Below are positions 10,960 to 21,483 of a stretch of DNA of 64,000 nt, one piece after another (the first letter of the stretch is position 1; every line of letters begins with the position of its first letter). The stretch comes from Prorocentrum cordatum (lineage: Eukaryota; Sar; Dinophyceae; Prorocentrales; Prorocentraceae): contig CAUYUJ010015845.1 of NCBI GenBank assembly GCA_963575745.1, positions 172,545 to 236,544 of the forward strand. The letters are read 5' to 3'. Position numbers and translations under genes: made by a program. The notes beneath the pieces were generated by a model. That model ran no database searches, was not told the origin of the DNA, and worked only from the letters and a program-made list of their open reading frames with translations.

Positions 10960-12395
10960 GGTGGAGGAAGGAAAACATTGTCCGTCACCTCGCGCAGCAT
11001 GGTTCGCCAGCAGCGAGCAGCGACGCGTGCTGTGGCCAGTCACGAAAAATACAATTAGTTGTTGCGTGTGCCGGGCATGTACATAGGTACATCCAGATGG
11101 CACAGGGGCGTCCCCCCGCAACGCAATAATATCTTCAGAAGCACATATGTAGCGCATAGACTGGATGTAAGTAGCGCAAACTTGACATGTATGCCTATAC
11201 ACACGTATGTGTATGTATGTATATATACACATACACACATATACATATACATATATACATGCGTAGGAGCGTCACCCTCATATGCTGGCTTGTGTTTTTT
11301 TTGTTGTCGAAGGTACTGCGCAGCGTCTTTCAAGCACTGGTAAATATCGGACGTCGCCGACGCATTGCGGCGAGGCTCACGCGTGCACGGAATCAAGCGT
11401 CGGCGAGTTGAGCTGCTGCGATGCAAGTATGGGGAAAGGATGGGGCATGAGGTGATTCAGAGAAGGAGGAGGGATTAGTGATGCAGATTCTCTCTCTTCT
11501 CAGCCGCAACATTGTAGGAGGACTCCGACGAAAGCCACGCGAGGATGATCTCGCAGCGCGCGGAGGCCCAGACGCGCAGGGTGGAGGTTTTGAAGCCAGT
11601 ATATATATATATATATATATAAACAAAAAACAACGCGTTTTTTTCCTCCGGCCCAACGGGGGGGCTTCTTGGAGGGCGTCATCCTCGGAGGCGCGTTGGG
11701 GGCTTTGGACAGGTCGATGCCAAACCAAAAAAAGTTCAAAGCCAACGGCCGCGCCAGGATAATCGCTTCTTGCGGTCTGGGCTGGCGAGCGCGCCTTCTC
11801 TATGCGGTTGGCGGTAGGGGCTCGAGGATGGTCGCGCTCGTTCGGCGGCAGATCCCCTGGCACCCAGGTCTTCCTCCGACAAGACCGTCCATGCGAATTT
11901 CGCTGGGGTGCTCGGGTGTCGCTGTGGCTTCAAATTTCGATGACAGCGGCTTCTCCGCAGTTTACTCCAAGGTTGCTCCAAGAGAATCGTGCCTTTCGGT
12001 CTGGGTTGGCGAGTGTGCTTTGCGTGCGGCTGGTCCAGGGGCGCGAGGAAGGGCGCGTTTCGCGCGGCGGCGGCTCCTCTGGCAACGAGGCCCCCCTTTC
12101 CCGCACCTCAGAATAAAAAAGAAAAACAAAACAAAACAAAAAAAAACATGTGCTTGTTGCAGGATTGCTCCAGTGCTGCTGTGGCTTCAAATGCCGATGG
12201 CAGCGTCGCTCCCGCAGTCCACTCCAAGGTTGCGCCAGGATAATCGCGTCTCGCGGCCTGCGTTGGAGAGTTATCTCCGCCCATGGGTCCTGGGGGGGGA
12301 GCGCGAGAATGATCTCGCAGCGTGCGGAGGTCTCAGCGATCGGCGGTGGACTCTGCGAGACCAGTAAAAAAAACACGCGCGTTTTTTTTGCCCTC
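10960..12395 (+). repeat. Dispersed repeat family RepA, copy 1
   Basis: The block runs from tcgcgcagcatggttcgcca through a GGGGCGTCCCCCC palindrome (11104), a TA/CA tract (11220-11262), a second short GC block, the signature 'cgccgacgcacggcggcgaggctcacgcg', an (A)n-cacgcgcg-(T)n palindrome at 12364-12388, and repeated sub-blocks beginning 'caggataatcgc...tgcggtctgggctggcgag'. The same order recurs at 14925, 16838, 34535, 36545, 39540, 40590 and 44490. No conserved ORF spans the copies. Confidence 0.75.
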
Positions 12396-12530
12396 GGCGC
12401 GACGAGCGCCGATGTGCCGCGATGCCATGCCGACGCAGGTCATCCCCCAGAAACCCCCCACCGCCGAAACCGCTGTGGCTCCGGCGCGCAGCCCGCGAGG
12501 GGGGCCTTTTTTCGGCGCCCGCGGGAGTAG

Positions 12531-13742
12531 CGACGCGCGGGTGATGAGGCGGCGCTGGACGTCGCGTCGGCGTCGGCTTCGTCAGCCGCTGCCGAGGTGC
12601 AAGCGCCCCCGCCGCATGTTGCTGCTGCCGAGGACGCGTCGCTAGGCCCGCAGCCGTTGGTCACTGACACCGACAAGGATGATGATGACAACTGGGGCAC
12701 GTGGAAGTCGCCTGCAGCGGATGGGAGCATTCGCGCGGCGCTGCCACAGACAGCGACGCCACAGCCGCGCCCGGAGCCACAGCTAGCGCTTGCGCAGCAG
12801 CAGACACCCCAACCACAGTCAGTGCCTCCGCAGCGACAGCCGATACGAGTAAAGAGAGCGCCTTCGCACAGGCCACCATCGCTGCAGCCGTCGCCTCGGA
12901 GACAACAGGCGCCCCGACCAGAGTCAGCGCGTCCGCGCGATCAGCGGCAGCCGAAGCCCCCGCAGCATCCGCCACCACCACAACTACGACCAGCGCGGCT
13001 GATCGTTGAGTTGCAGCCAGCATTTCCGCAGCATCCGCCACCACAACCACAGTCAGCGCATCCGCGCGGTGAGCTGCAGCGGGCGGTTCCGCAGTTTCTG
13101 CCAGCGCCCCCAGTGCCGCCACCCCCAGCGCTGGCGCGGCCAAAGTCGACTTGGGTTCCGCCAAATGGGCGGCGTGGCGGGCGAGCAGAGGCGCCGTCAT
13201 CAGTGCCTTTGCCAGCGCCGCCCGCGCCGCCGCCAGCTGACCCGAAGGCCCGGGGCTTGCCAAGGGTCCCAGAGAGTCCCAGTCTTCCGGAAAGGAAGCG
13301 CCCAAAACGAACTGCTGCCTCAGCCTCAGTTGCAGCGGGGGTGGCAGCATCATCAGATGCAGCGGCGGTGGCAGCCTCCGCAGATGCAGCGGCCCCAGCA
13401 CATGCAGCAACAACGGGCTCAGCAACGGGTGCAACAACGGCAGTGGTGACAAGAGCGCTGACGTCGAGCGAATCGGCGGTGTGGCAGACCGCCTACGCGC
13501 AGGGCTTCAAGGACGGCGTCAGTGTTGGATTCGAGAGCGGGAAGAAGAGTGGCGCCCTCGCTGGTTTGTGGAAGGAGATCATTGTTTATGAAATCATTCA
13601 TTTTCTGGTTTTCCACCTAAGCCTAGGCATGCTCCTCCAATATTCTTTTTTGCCTCTGGAGTTCTCGGCCCATGCTGAGGCCCTCCCTTCAGATATCTTT
13701 GCAGCTCGTGGCGATGGCGATCGTCTTGATGAATATTGGTGA
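12531..13742 (+). CDS. Unrecognised Pro/Gln/Ala-rich protein, possibly an exon
   Basis: The frame is open from after a TAG at 12528-12530; 12597 is a GTG, so no clear start is visible and an upstream exon is possible. Order: Ala/Ser-rich start, an acidic Asp-Lys-Asp4-Asn-Trp-Gly-Thr-Trp segment, about 190 residues rich in Pro, Gln and Arg, an Ala-rich stretch with a Lys-Arg-Pro-Lys-Arg patch, then Ala-Tyr-Ala-Gln-Gly-Phe-Lys-Asp-Gly-Val with glycines every four residues. The last 60 codons, hydrophobic and less GC-rich, may already be intron. The opposite strand is also open (12661-13452). No family recognised. Confidence 0.35.
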   Translation, partial: RRAGDEAALDVASASASSAAAEVQAPPPHVAAAEDASLGPQPLVTDTDKDDDDNWGTWKSPAADGSIRAALPQTATPQPRPEPQLALAQQQTPQPQSVPPQRQPIRVKRAPSHRPPSLQPSPRRQQAPRPESARPRDQRQPKPPQHPPPPQLRPARLIVELQPAFPQHPPPQPQSAHPRGELQRAVPQFLPAPPVPPPPALARPKSTWVPPNGRRGGRAEAPSSVPLPAPPAPPPADPKARGLPRVPESPSLPERKRPKRTAASASVAAGVAASSDAAAVAASADAAAPAHAATTGSATGATTAVVTRALTSSESAVWQTAYAQGFKDGVSVGFESGKKSGALAGLWKEIIVYEIIHFLVFHLSLGMLLQYSFLPLEFSAHAEALPSDIFAARGDGDRLDEYW

Positions 13743-13906
13743 GGATGTCGAAGGTGATGGGGGTATCCACCCTTGCAGATCCATTGACCATCACATCCTC
13801 TTAGATATTCATAGCGATTTTGTTAGACTCGGTAGATATGCTGACCCTTATATGTCTTGCCCTTGTGCTGTGTTAGGTGTTGTCTATTTTCCTATTTCCC
13901 TTTCTT

Positions 13907-14924
<1,018 letters not shown>

Positions 14925-15890
14925 ATCATTTCGCCCCAGAGACAACGTCGTCCGTCAGCTCGCGCAGCATGGGTCGGCAGCTGTTGCCACCCACGAGCAG
15001 ATTTCAATTTGTTTTTTTTTGCGCGTGCAGTGTCAATTTTGCACACCCAGATGATACAGGGGCGCTTCCCCCCCCCCACCCACCCACCCACCCGCCCACC
15101 CACACACGCGCACACACAACGCAGGAATATCTTCAGAAGCAGATATGTAGCGCAGAGGTTGAAATCTATGTAGCGCATAGTTTGACATGTATGTATATGC
15201 ATACGTATGTGTATAGTTCTACAAACATACACACACATACATGGAGATATCGATATATATAAGCTGTTTTTATATATCTACACGTAGGGGCGCCCCCCTC
15301 AGATGCTTCCTGGCGGCATCCTTTTCGAAGATGCTGTGCAACGTCTTGCTGCACAGGTCAATATCGCACTTCGCCGACGCACGGCGGCGAGGCTCACGCG
15401 TGCGCGGAATCGCGCGCCGGCGAGTTGAGCTGCCGCGATGCGCGCGCGGGGAGCGGAGGAGGGATGAGGGGGGCGTAGAGAAGGAGGGGGATTAGCAATG
15501 CGGAGCGCTTTCTCTTCCAAGTCGCAACATTGTAGGAGGCGCCGACAAAAGCCATGCGAGGCTGATTTCGCAGCGCGCGGATGTCTCATCGTGCGGCGGT
15601 GGAGGTCTTGAAGGCAGTAAACACAAAAACACGCGCGGTTCTTTTCTCCGGCCCAACGGGCGTGCTTCCTGGGGGTTCTTCATCTACGGAGGCGCGTGGG
15701 AGGCTTTGGGCAGGGCGGGCGCCAAACCAAAAAAAAGTCCACACCCAGCGGCCGCGCCAGGATAATCGCTCCTTGCGGTCTGGGCTAGCGAGTGTGCTTT
15801 CTCTATGCGGTTGGCGCTAGGAGCGCGAGGATGGTCGCGCTCCGTCGCGCGGCGGCAGATCCCGCGTGCGCAACGGGCAGCAAGAGACAT
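14925..15890 (+). repeat. RepA copy 2, upstream part
   Basis: Same block order as copy 1: 'gctcgcgcagcatggg', the gggcgc-ccccc block with a long C tract at 15066-15080, cttcagaagcagatatgtagcgc, a TA/CA tract, the 'cgccgacgcacggcggcgag' signature, and an aaacacgcgcggtt motif at 15620-15640. It runs directly into the gene fragment at 15890-16740. Confidence 0.75.
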
Positions 15891-16740
15891 CGAGAGTGGG
15901 ATGCGCGCACGCCGAAGAGGGCGCAGGAGGAGGCAGGGAGGGGGGGGGGGCGTGGAAGAGGAAAGCGACGATTCGCAGACCCCTCTCGTGAATGGCCGAA
16001 TTGGCTCGAGTACTCTCCGCGCGCTCAGCGCGCATGTCAGGGCCGCGCTCGAAACTATTTGCATCGATGCCCGATGGCCCCCGCGACCGGCCCCGCTCGC
16101 CACCAGCAGAGAAAGGCGCAGGCAAGGGCAACTTGCAGGCAGAGAAAGGCGCAGGCAAGGGCAAAGGCAAGGACAAGAGCACGGACGATGGTCTTGATGA
16201 GTGCTTGCAGTCAGCGCTGGAGGCCACGTTCACAGCATGCAGCCGCTCAAATTTTGAGATGTCGCAGGCATTCAAGGACGGGGGCGAATCCGCGAGGCAG
16301 AACCGCGAGCTGAAGAAAGCTGCATCGGACTTAACATGTCGGGTGGGGTACTTTGAGATGATTGTGAAGGTTTGCTTGTCCGATCACACCAAAGGCAAGG
16401 TGTTGAACTGCTCGCGTGCCAAGCGGGCGCGCGCGACAGAGGATTACGCAACGTGGCGGCGCCACAACCTTGAGGGCAGTCTATGGGGCCCAAGGTGCTG
16501 GAGCTACTGCGTCAAGTGCTGGATTTACATCGCGGAGAACAACGACGAGTTCGTCTACATCCGCGACTTGCAGTGCAACGATCGATTCCACGGCTGGGCC
16601 CCAAGTACAACTTGGGCGACATATACGACGAGCTTCGTCGGGATCGGTGGCCGCAGGATTTGGGACCACAGGTTTACATGAGGCAATTCGTAGTTTTGTT
16701 GGCCGCAAGGCCCACTGCTCGATTGGCTTCAACTTCATAT
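15890..16740 (+). pseudogene. Gene fragment carried inside RepA (copy 1 of 2)
   Basis: A frame from about 15992 encodes a Ser-Pro-Pro-Ala-Glu-Lys-Gly-Ala-Gly-Lys basic linker repeated twice, then Leu-Asp-Glu-Cys-Leu-Gln-Ser-Ala-Leu-Glu-Ala-Thr-Phe and a Lys-Lys-Ala-Ala-Ser-Asp-Leu helix. Codon-like sequence continues to about 16740 but jumps frame near 16430 and 16480. The same fragment, with the same upstream junction, is at 35101-35775, where a TAA follows the Lys-Lys-Ala-Ala-Leu-Asp segment. Conservation of both amino acids and junction implies one captured gene piece copied with the repeat. The family is not recognised. Confidence 0.5.
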
Positions 16741-16837
16741 TTATACAAGTTCGCCTCGAGCAGCGAATACCAATATAACCCGACTATATATGAATATCTA
16801 TACATATACCTGTATACATACTCATATGTGTGTGTAT

Positions 16838-17190
16838 ATATATATACGTGGGGGCGCCCCCTCATATGTTGGTTTGTGGTATCCTTTTCGAAGATACTGT
16901 GCAACGTCTTGCAAGAACAGGTAAACATCGCACTTCGCCGACGCACGGCGGCGAGACTCACCCGCGCACGGAGTCGCGCGCCCGCGAGCTGAGGTTCCGC
17001 GATGCACGCATGGGGGCAGGGGGAGGGATGAGGGGGCTTTAGAGAAGGAGGAGGGATTAGCGATGCGGAGCGCTGCCTCGTCCAAGCCGCAACATTGCAG
17101 GGGGGCTCCGTCAAAAGCTATGCGAGGCTGAACTCGCAGCGTGCTGATGTCCCAGCACGCGGCGGTGGAGGTTTTGAAACCATTTGTTGT
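16838..17190 (+). repeat. RepA copy 3 (partial)
   Basis: Contains the gggggcgccccc palindrome (16851-16862), the 'ttttcgaagatactgtgcaacgtcttgcaag' block, the cgccgacgcacggcggcgag signature, and the 'gcggtggaggttttgaa' block, where the copy is cut by unrelated sequence leading into the AT-rich island. Confidence 0.75.
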
Positions 17191-17283
17191 TGTTTGTTTT
17201 TTTTTTCAGAGTGCCTTACAACGAAGCTTTTTTGCATTCGTTGTCGAGTGGGGGGTCGTTCTTGGGAGGTGGGGGGTGGGAAG

Positions 17284-18652
17284 CCGCCACGAAAGGAATC
17301 CCTTTTGCATTCCATCGCAAAAAGAATTCCTTTGTATTCCGTTACAAAAGAATTCCTTTTGTATTCCGCCACAAAGGGAATCCTTCTGTATTCCGTCACA
17401 AGAAGAATTCTTTTGTATTCCGCCACAAAAGGAATTCTTTTGTATTCCGCCACACAGGGAATCTTTCTGTATTCCGTTGCAAAAGGAATTCCTTTGTATT
17501 CGCTATAAAAGGAATTCCTTTGTATTCCGCTACAAAAGGAATTCCTTTATATTCCTCTACAAAGGGAATCTCTTTGTATTCCGCTACAAAAGGAATCCCC
17601 TTGTATTCTGCTACAAAGGAAATTCTATTGAATTTGTATCACTGCCTGAAAACCTATGTTTTCACAGCTTTTCAGCTATTTTCAATGAAAAACATTGTTT
17701 TTTCATTGCCTGGCACAGCTATTCAGCTATTTTTAATAGAAAATATTGTTTTGTTCATTGCCAGGCTCAGCTTTCTTAGCTTTTTTAATGATTTTCCAAC
17801 TATGGCGTATTGATTTTAATAAAAAGCTGTGAAAACACAGGTTTTTCTTTGATTTTCGAATGAAAAATCAAAGGAAACCCTGTGTTTTCACAGCTTTTTT
17901 GCTAGTTTCAATGAGAAACGTTGTAAAAAGCTGTGAAAACACATGGTTTTCTTTGCTTTTTCATTCGAAAATCAAAGAAAGCCATATGTTTTCACAGCGT
18001 TTCAGCTATTTTCAATGAAAAACATTGTTTTTTCATTGCCTGACACAGCTATTCAGCTATTTTTAATAGAAAATATTGTTTTTTCATTGCCAGGCTCAGC
18101 TATCTTAGCTTTTTTAATGATTTTCCAACTATGGCGTATGTATTTCAATAAAAAGCTGTGAAAACACATGGTTTTCTTTGATTTTCCATTGGAAAATCAA
18201 TGAAAACCATGTGTTTTCACAGCTTTTTATTAAAACCAATACGCCATAGTTGGAAAATCATTAAAAAAGCTAAGATAGCTGAGCCTGGCCATGAAAAAAC
18301 AATATTTTTTTTTTATTAAAAATAGCTGAATAGCTGTGCCAGGCAATGAAAAAACAATGTTTTTCATTGAAAATAGCTAAAAAGCTGCGAAAACACAAGG
18401 TTTCCAGGCAGTGATACAAATCAAATAGGATTTCCTTTGTAGCAGAATACAAAGGAATTCCTTTTGTGGCGGAATACAAAGGAATTCCTTTTGCGGCGGA
18501 ATACAAAGGAATTCCTTTTGTGGCGGAATACAAAGGAATTCCTTTTGTAGCGGAATACAAAAGAATTCCTTTTGTAGCGGAATACAAATGAATTCCTTTT
18601 GTAGCGGAATACAAAAGAATTCCTTTTGTAGCGGAATACAAAGAGATTCCTT
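17284..18652. repeat. AT-rich nested inverted-repeat island (fold-back element)
   Basis: A symmetric 1.4-kb structure centred near 17968: an array of about 30-bp ggaattcc-containing units (17284-17635), a unique arm (17636-17826), two hairpins (17827-17900, 17926-18000), a direct second copy of the arm (18000-18150), a third hairpin (18151-18228), the arm inverted (18229-18420), and the 30-bp array inverted (18421-18652). Base composition is sharply AT-rich against GC-rich flanks. Reading frames through the arrays (Lys-Gly-Ile-Pro-Leu-Tyr-Ser-Ala-Thr repeats) follow from the repeat and are not called as genes. It looks like a MITE or fold-back type element. Confidence 0.85.
17827..17900. repeat. 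Hairpin 1 of the AT-rich island
   Basis: Long palindrome whose arms begin aaagctgtgaaaacacagg and return as cctgtgttttcacagcttt, with an inner complementary ttgatttt/aaaatcaa pair. The same outer arm recurs in hairpins 2 (17926-18000) and 3 (18151-18228), so it may be the terminal inverted repeat of a small non-autonomous element. Confidence 0.8.
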
Positions 18653-18882
<230 letters not shown>

Positions 18883-19192
18883 GGTTCTAAGAGCACCACA
18901 GATCCTGTGAGCACCACAGAGCCCACGAGCACTGGTGCACTATATATTAACCCCGCAATACTTGCATCCACCACAGGTCCTATGAGCACCGCAGAGACGG
19001 CGGAGGAGAGCGCAAAGCGCGGAAATCTCACTGATCAAGGGAAATCTCGTGCTATTTTCATCGCGTCTGGTCTGCAGAGAAGCTGGTAGCTAGCAGCTAC
19101 CCTAGGAATGCTGGCGAGCAGCCAGCTTAGGGTGAGGACGAGGAGGAGAGGGAGGAGAGACGACACTTGATGGCGAGCGGCCATCTTGAGAC
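18883..19192. other. Non-coding flank with three perfect hairpins
   Basis: Downstream of the stop of the minus-strand ORF. Hairpins: GGTAGCT-AGC-AGCTACC at 19085-19101, GCTGGC-GAGCA-GCCAGC at 19110-19126 and GATGGC-GAGCG-GCCATC at 19169-19185. The first shares its AGC loop and closing CT/AG with hairpins at 29443-29540. A polypurine run (19134-19160) lies between. No gene. Confidence 0.6.
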
Positions 19193-19790
19193 TCATAGCC
19201 GGTCCCCGTCTGGAGTGAGGAGAACAACCAAAGTGCTTTGAGGCACTTCAGAGACAGCCGTAATATTGTCCAGCATTGAACTTACCACGCATTGCACCTC
19301 ATCAAGAAGAATTCCATTCGCCGCCCATTCCCCCTTCCACCTCTGAGCGTACCACAGCTCTTCAACAAGACTTGAATCTGTGAGCGCTGCACGTTTCATA
19401 TAGCAACGTCTGCTCTTGTAAGTTGGAATATCTATGCGGCCGAAAAGACCCTTCGAACCCAGAATAGTACAAGATTTGAACTCATTCCTGAATAGCTTAG
19501 AAGGCGTCCCACCAATCTGAGCAGTTGACCGGCCATCAACAGTGAAAGCCCGCATAACCGAATTTATGTTATCCACGCGGCCAATATGGGCATCTGCATA
19601 TTTGTATGTAGGCCACTTATGCATAGATGTCTCACTAACGATGCAATGCAAGTTGATATCTTTTGCAGTATTGGCGTTCAACTTGTTCTTCGCTGCGGCG
19701 GCCAGCAATCCACCATCCAATGCGTGTACCAAATAAGAAATAGCATTTGACGTATGCAAAACCATATTGTCAATTGGAAGCCGAACAGAT
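19193..19790 (-). CDS. Unknown island protein, 3' part (split by the retrotransposon)
   Basis: C-terminal 198 codons of a minus-strand ORF whose 5' part is 26582-27435. Joining 26582 to 19790 keeps the frame exactly: 854 + 598 = 1452 nt, 484 codons with the stop. The residues across the join read Gly-Trp-Lys-Gln-Leu-Ser-Val-Arg-Leu-Pro. The part here is a mixed, well-balanced sequence with a Gly-Arg-Ile-Asp-Ile-Pro-Thr-Tyr segment and Trp-rich stretch, unlike the low-complexity frames around it. No domain is recognised. Its codon use and GC resemble the two ORFs at 27878-31864. Confidence 0.7.
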
Positions 19791-19856
19791 GTGAAATATT
19801 ATTGTTTTTTCCTCTGCTATCGTTCGGCACGCCCGTTGCTGTCTGTGCTCAAGTCA
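19789..19856 (+). repeat. A1 split direct repeat (left end)
   Basis: Sixty-eight bp starting atgtgaaatattattg and ending gctcaagtca, identical to 26273-26340. In this element class A1 is the left half of the terminal sequence; the A2 copy sits between B1 and B2 so that a circular intermediate can restore both ends. Confidence 0.92.
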
Positions 19857-19868
19857 AATCAGGGGTTC

Positions 19869-20297
19869 ATGCTCACCTGGGCCGACCTCCTAGGCCTCGC
19901 CCGCGATCTGCTGCCCGCGGCCTTTCACCTGCGGACGTCCCTGGCGGCGAGCACGTGCCCCGCGTGCCCCTCGCTGGAGTGCCCGCACGTGGTGCTGCCG
20001 GCGTGTCCCGGCTTGCAGTGCGGGGACTGCTCTTGCCCGGAGCCGGCCGGCCTGAGCGGGCTGGGGCCGCTCCTCTGGGCGGGCGCGGGCATCGCGCTCG
20101 CCAGCGCCTTGGCTGGGGGCTTCACGGGCTTCCTGCTGGGCGCGCTCGTCGGCGCCCCGTGGCGGCGCCCAGCCGAGGCGGCGAGGCCGCGCGCGGCGGC
20201 GGCAGCAGCGACTGGGCCCGCCTTTCTCGAGGCGGGGGGGCGGCCTGCCGGCGCGGGGCCCACCACACCGGCGCAGCTGAGGGATGCCCACGCTTGA
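19869..20297 (+). CDS. Small Cys-rich single-span membrane ORF of the DIRS-like element
   Basis: 142 codons from the first ATG after the A1 repeat. A short amphipathic start is followed by clustered cysteines (Cys-Pro-Ala-Cys-Pro ... Cys-Gly-Asp-Cys-Ser-Cys-Pro) and one hydrophobic segment rich in Gly, Ala and Leu (about residues 65-95), then an Arg/Ala/Pro-rich tail. It overlaps the gag-like ORF by 14 bp (stop TGA at 20295-20297; ATG at 20284). DIRS-type elements do not usually carry such an ORF. I see no named family; a role in particle-membrane association would be guesswork. The ORF could be partly fortuitous given the GC content. Confidence 0.4.
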   Translation: MLTWADLLGLARDLLPAAFHLRTSLAASTCPACPSLECPHVVLPACPGLQCGDCSCPEPAGLSGLGPLLWAGAGIALASALAGGFTGFLLGALVGAPWRRPAEAARPRAAAAAATGPAFLEAGGRPAGAGPTTPAQLRDAHA

Positions 20298-21441
20298 CAC
20301 ACGGTGTGCGCAGGTGTTGGTTCACTACCCAGATGATCCGAATGGGCTGGTGTGGCATCATCGTGTGCTGTTACATCGCATTAGTGGCGGTCGGTGGGTG
20401 TGCCTCACTCCCGACTTGCAGCTGCAGATCCATGATCTCAACGACCAGAGGCACAAGGTGCTGTCGAGGAGGGCGGCCTTCCCGGCCAACGTGGCGGCCG
20501 CCTCGTACGTGTTCGACGACGACGCGGTGTCGGCCGCCCAGATGGAGGAGTTCAGGGCACAGGCGAAGGTGCAGGCAGCGATCCTCGGGGACGGCGAGTT
20601 CGATGACGTCGAGGTCCACAAGTGGGTCGTGTACCAGGTCGACGACGAGCACTTCGGCAAGGAGGTCCCCGAGGAGGTGCTGGCGGACGCACAGAGGTTT
20701 GTCAGCCTCGGGAACCTCGGCGTCGTGGACTGGCTCGGAGCCAAGCGGTTCGTGGAGCGAGTCAGGGACGACAAGGTCGACGACTGGAAGGAGAAGCGAG
20801 AGTCTTCGGAGGGCGACTCGAGGATCCTCGGCCTGCATCGGAAGAGGGGGAAGCGGAACTTGGCCCTCTCGGATGCGGTCGATCTCTTCACGGAGGAGAC
20901 GTTCGAGGATTGGCCTTTCCCGCCGCCAAGGGCGGCCAAGGAGTACTTGGAGTCGATACGCGACGGGCCTGGCTCGATGGTGGTGTACGAGAGTGAGTGG
21001 AGGCAGGACAGTGGTGTTGGCGACGGTACGGCGGCGCTTCACGAGCACCGCAACAACGCCGAGGTCCTGCGGCTGGCCCACCAGGTGGACCAGCTCAACA
21101 TACCCAACCTGGCGTGCTTCGAGCAGTTGGTGCGCAGGCAGATCCAAATCGAGATGGCGGTCGAGAGGAACGCGAAGCATCCCGACTACGCCGGCCTGGA
21201 CCTGGTCATGGGCGGCCCGACTACAGAGAGCGGTGCGGCGGCCAGCGCGGGCTTCCGCGGCTGGATCTACAAGAAGCAGGGAGAGCGTGCACAGACCCTC
21301 AAGCAGTCTCGTCTTCTTCGTGAGGAGCGGCTCAATGAGGACAAACGTTACAAGAGTGGCAAAGGTGGCGATGATCCCCCCCCGAAGAAGCCTCCAAAGA
21401 AGGGGGGGCCGAAGGGGGACGACAAGCAGGCGGGGAACTGA
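20284..21441 (+). CDS. Gag-like protein of the DIRS-like element
   Basis: 385 codons, ATG at 20284, TGA at 21439-21441. The protein is soluble-looking: a beta-rich start (Val-Leu-Val-His-Tyr-Pro ... Trp-His-His-Arg), a long charged helical middle (Phe-Arg-Ala-Gln-Ala-Lys-Val-Gln-Ala-Ala-Ile-Leu), and a very basic Pro-Lys-Lys-Pro-Pro-Lys-Lys C-terminus suited to nucleic-acid binding. No CCHC knuckle is present, which is common in DIRS Gags. It lies first among the main ORFs, in the same frame as the polymerase ORF, separated by a single TGA and 14 codons before the next ATG. Assignment as Gag rests on position and the basic tail. Confidence 0.65.
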   Translation: MPTLDTRCAQVLVHYPDDPNGLVWHHRVLLHRISGGRWVCLTPDLQLQIHDLNDQRHKVLSRRAAFPANVAAASYVFDDDAVSAAQMEEFRAQAKVQAAILGDGEFDDVEVHKWVVYQVDDEHFGKEVPEEVLADAQRFVSLGNLGVVDWLGAKRFVERVRDDKVDDWKEKRESSEGDSRILGLHRKRGKRNLALSDAVDLFTEETFEDWPFPPPRAAKEYLESIRDGPGSMVVYESEWRQDSGVGDGTAALHEHRNNAEVLRLAHQVDQLNIPNLACFEQLVRRQIQIEMAVERNAKHPDYAGLDLVMGGPTTESGAAASAGFRGWIYKKQGERAQTLKQSRLLREERLNEDKRYKSGKGGDDPPPKKPPKKGGPKGDDKQAGN

Positions 21442-21483
21442 CCCCAGTGGTCAGTTCCCTTGTGGCTGGGGCGGCTCTTCAGC

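Noticed and set aside
12364-12388. Rho-independent terminator
   Set aside because: The hairpin plus T run is a repeated palindrome of a eukaryotic repeat family, not adjacent to any gene end.
17284-17640. CRISPR-like array of 30-bp palindromic repeats
   Set aside because: No unique spacers; units are contiguous, the context is eukaryotic, and there are no cas genes.
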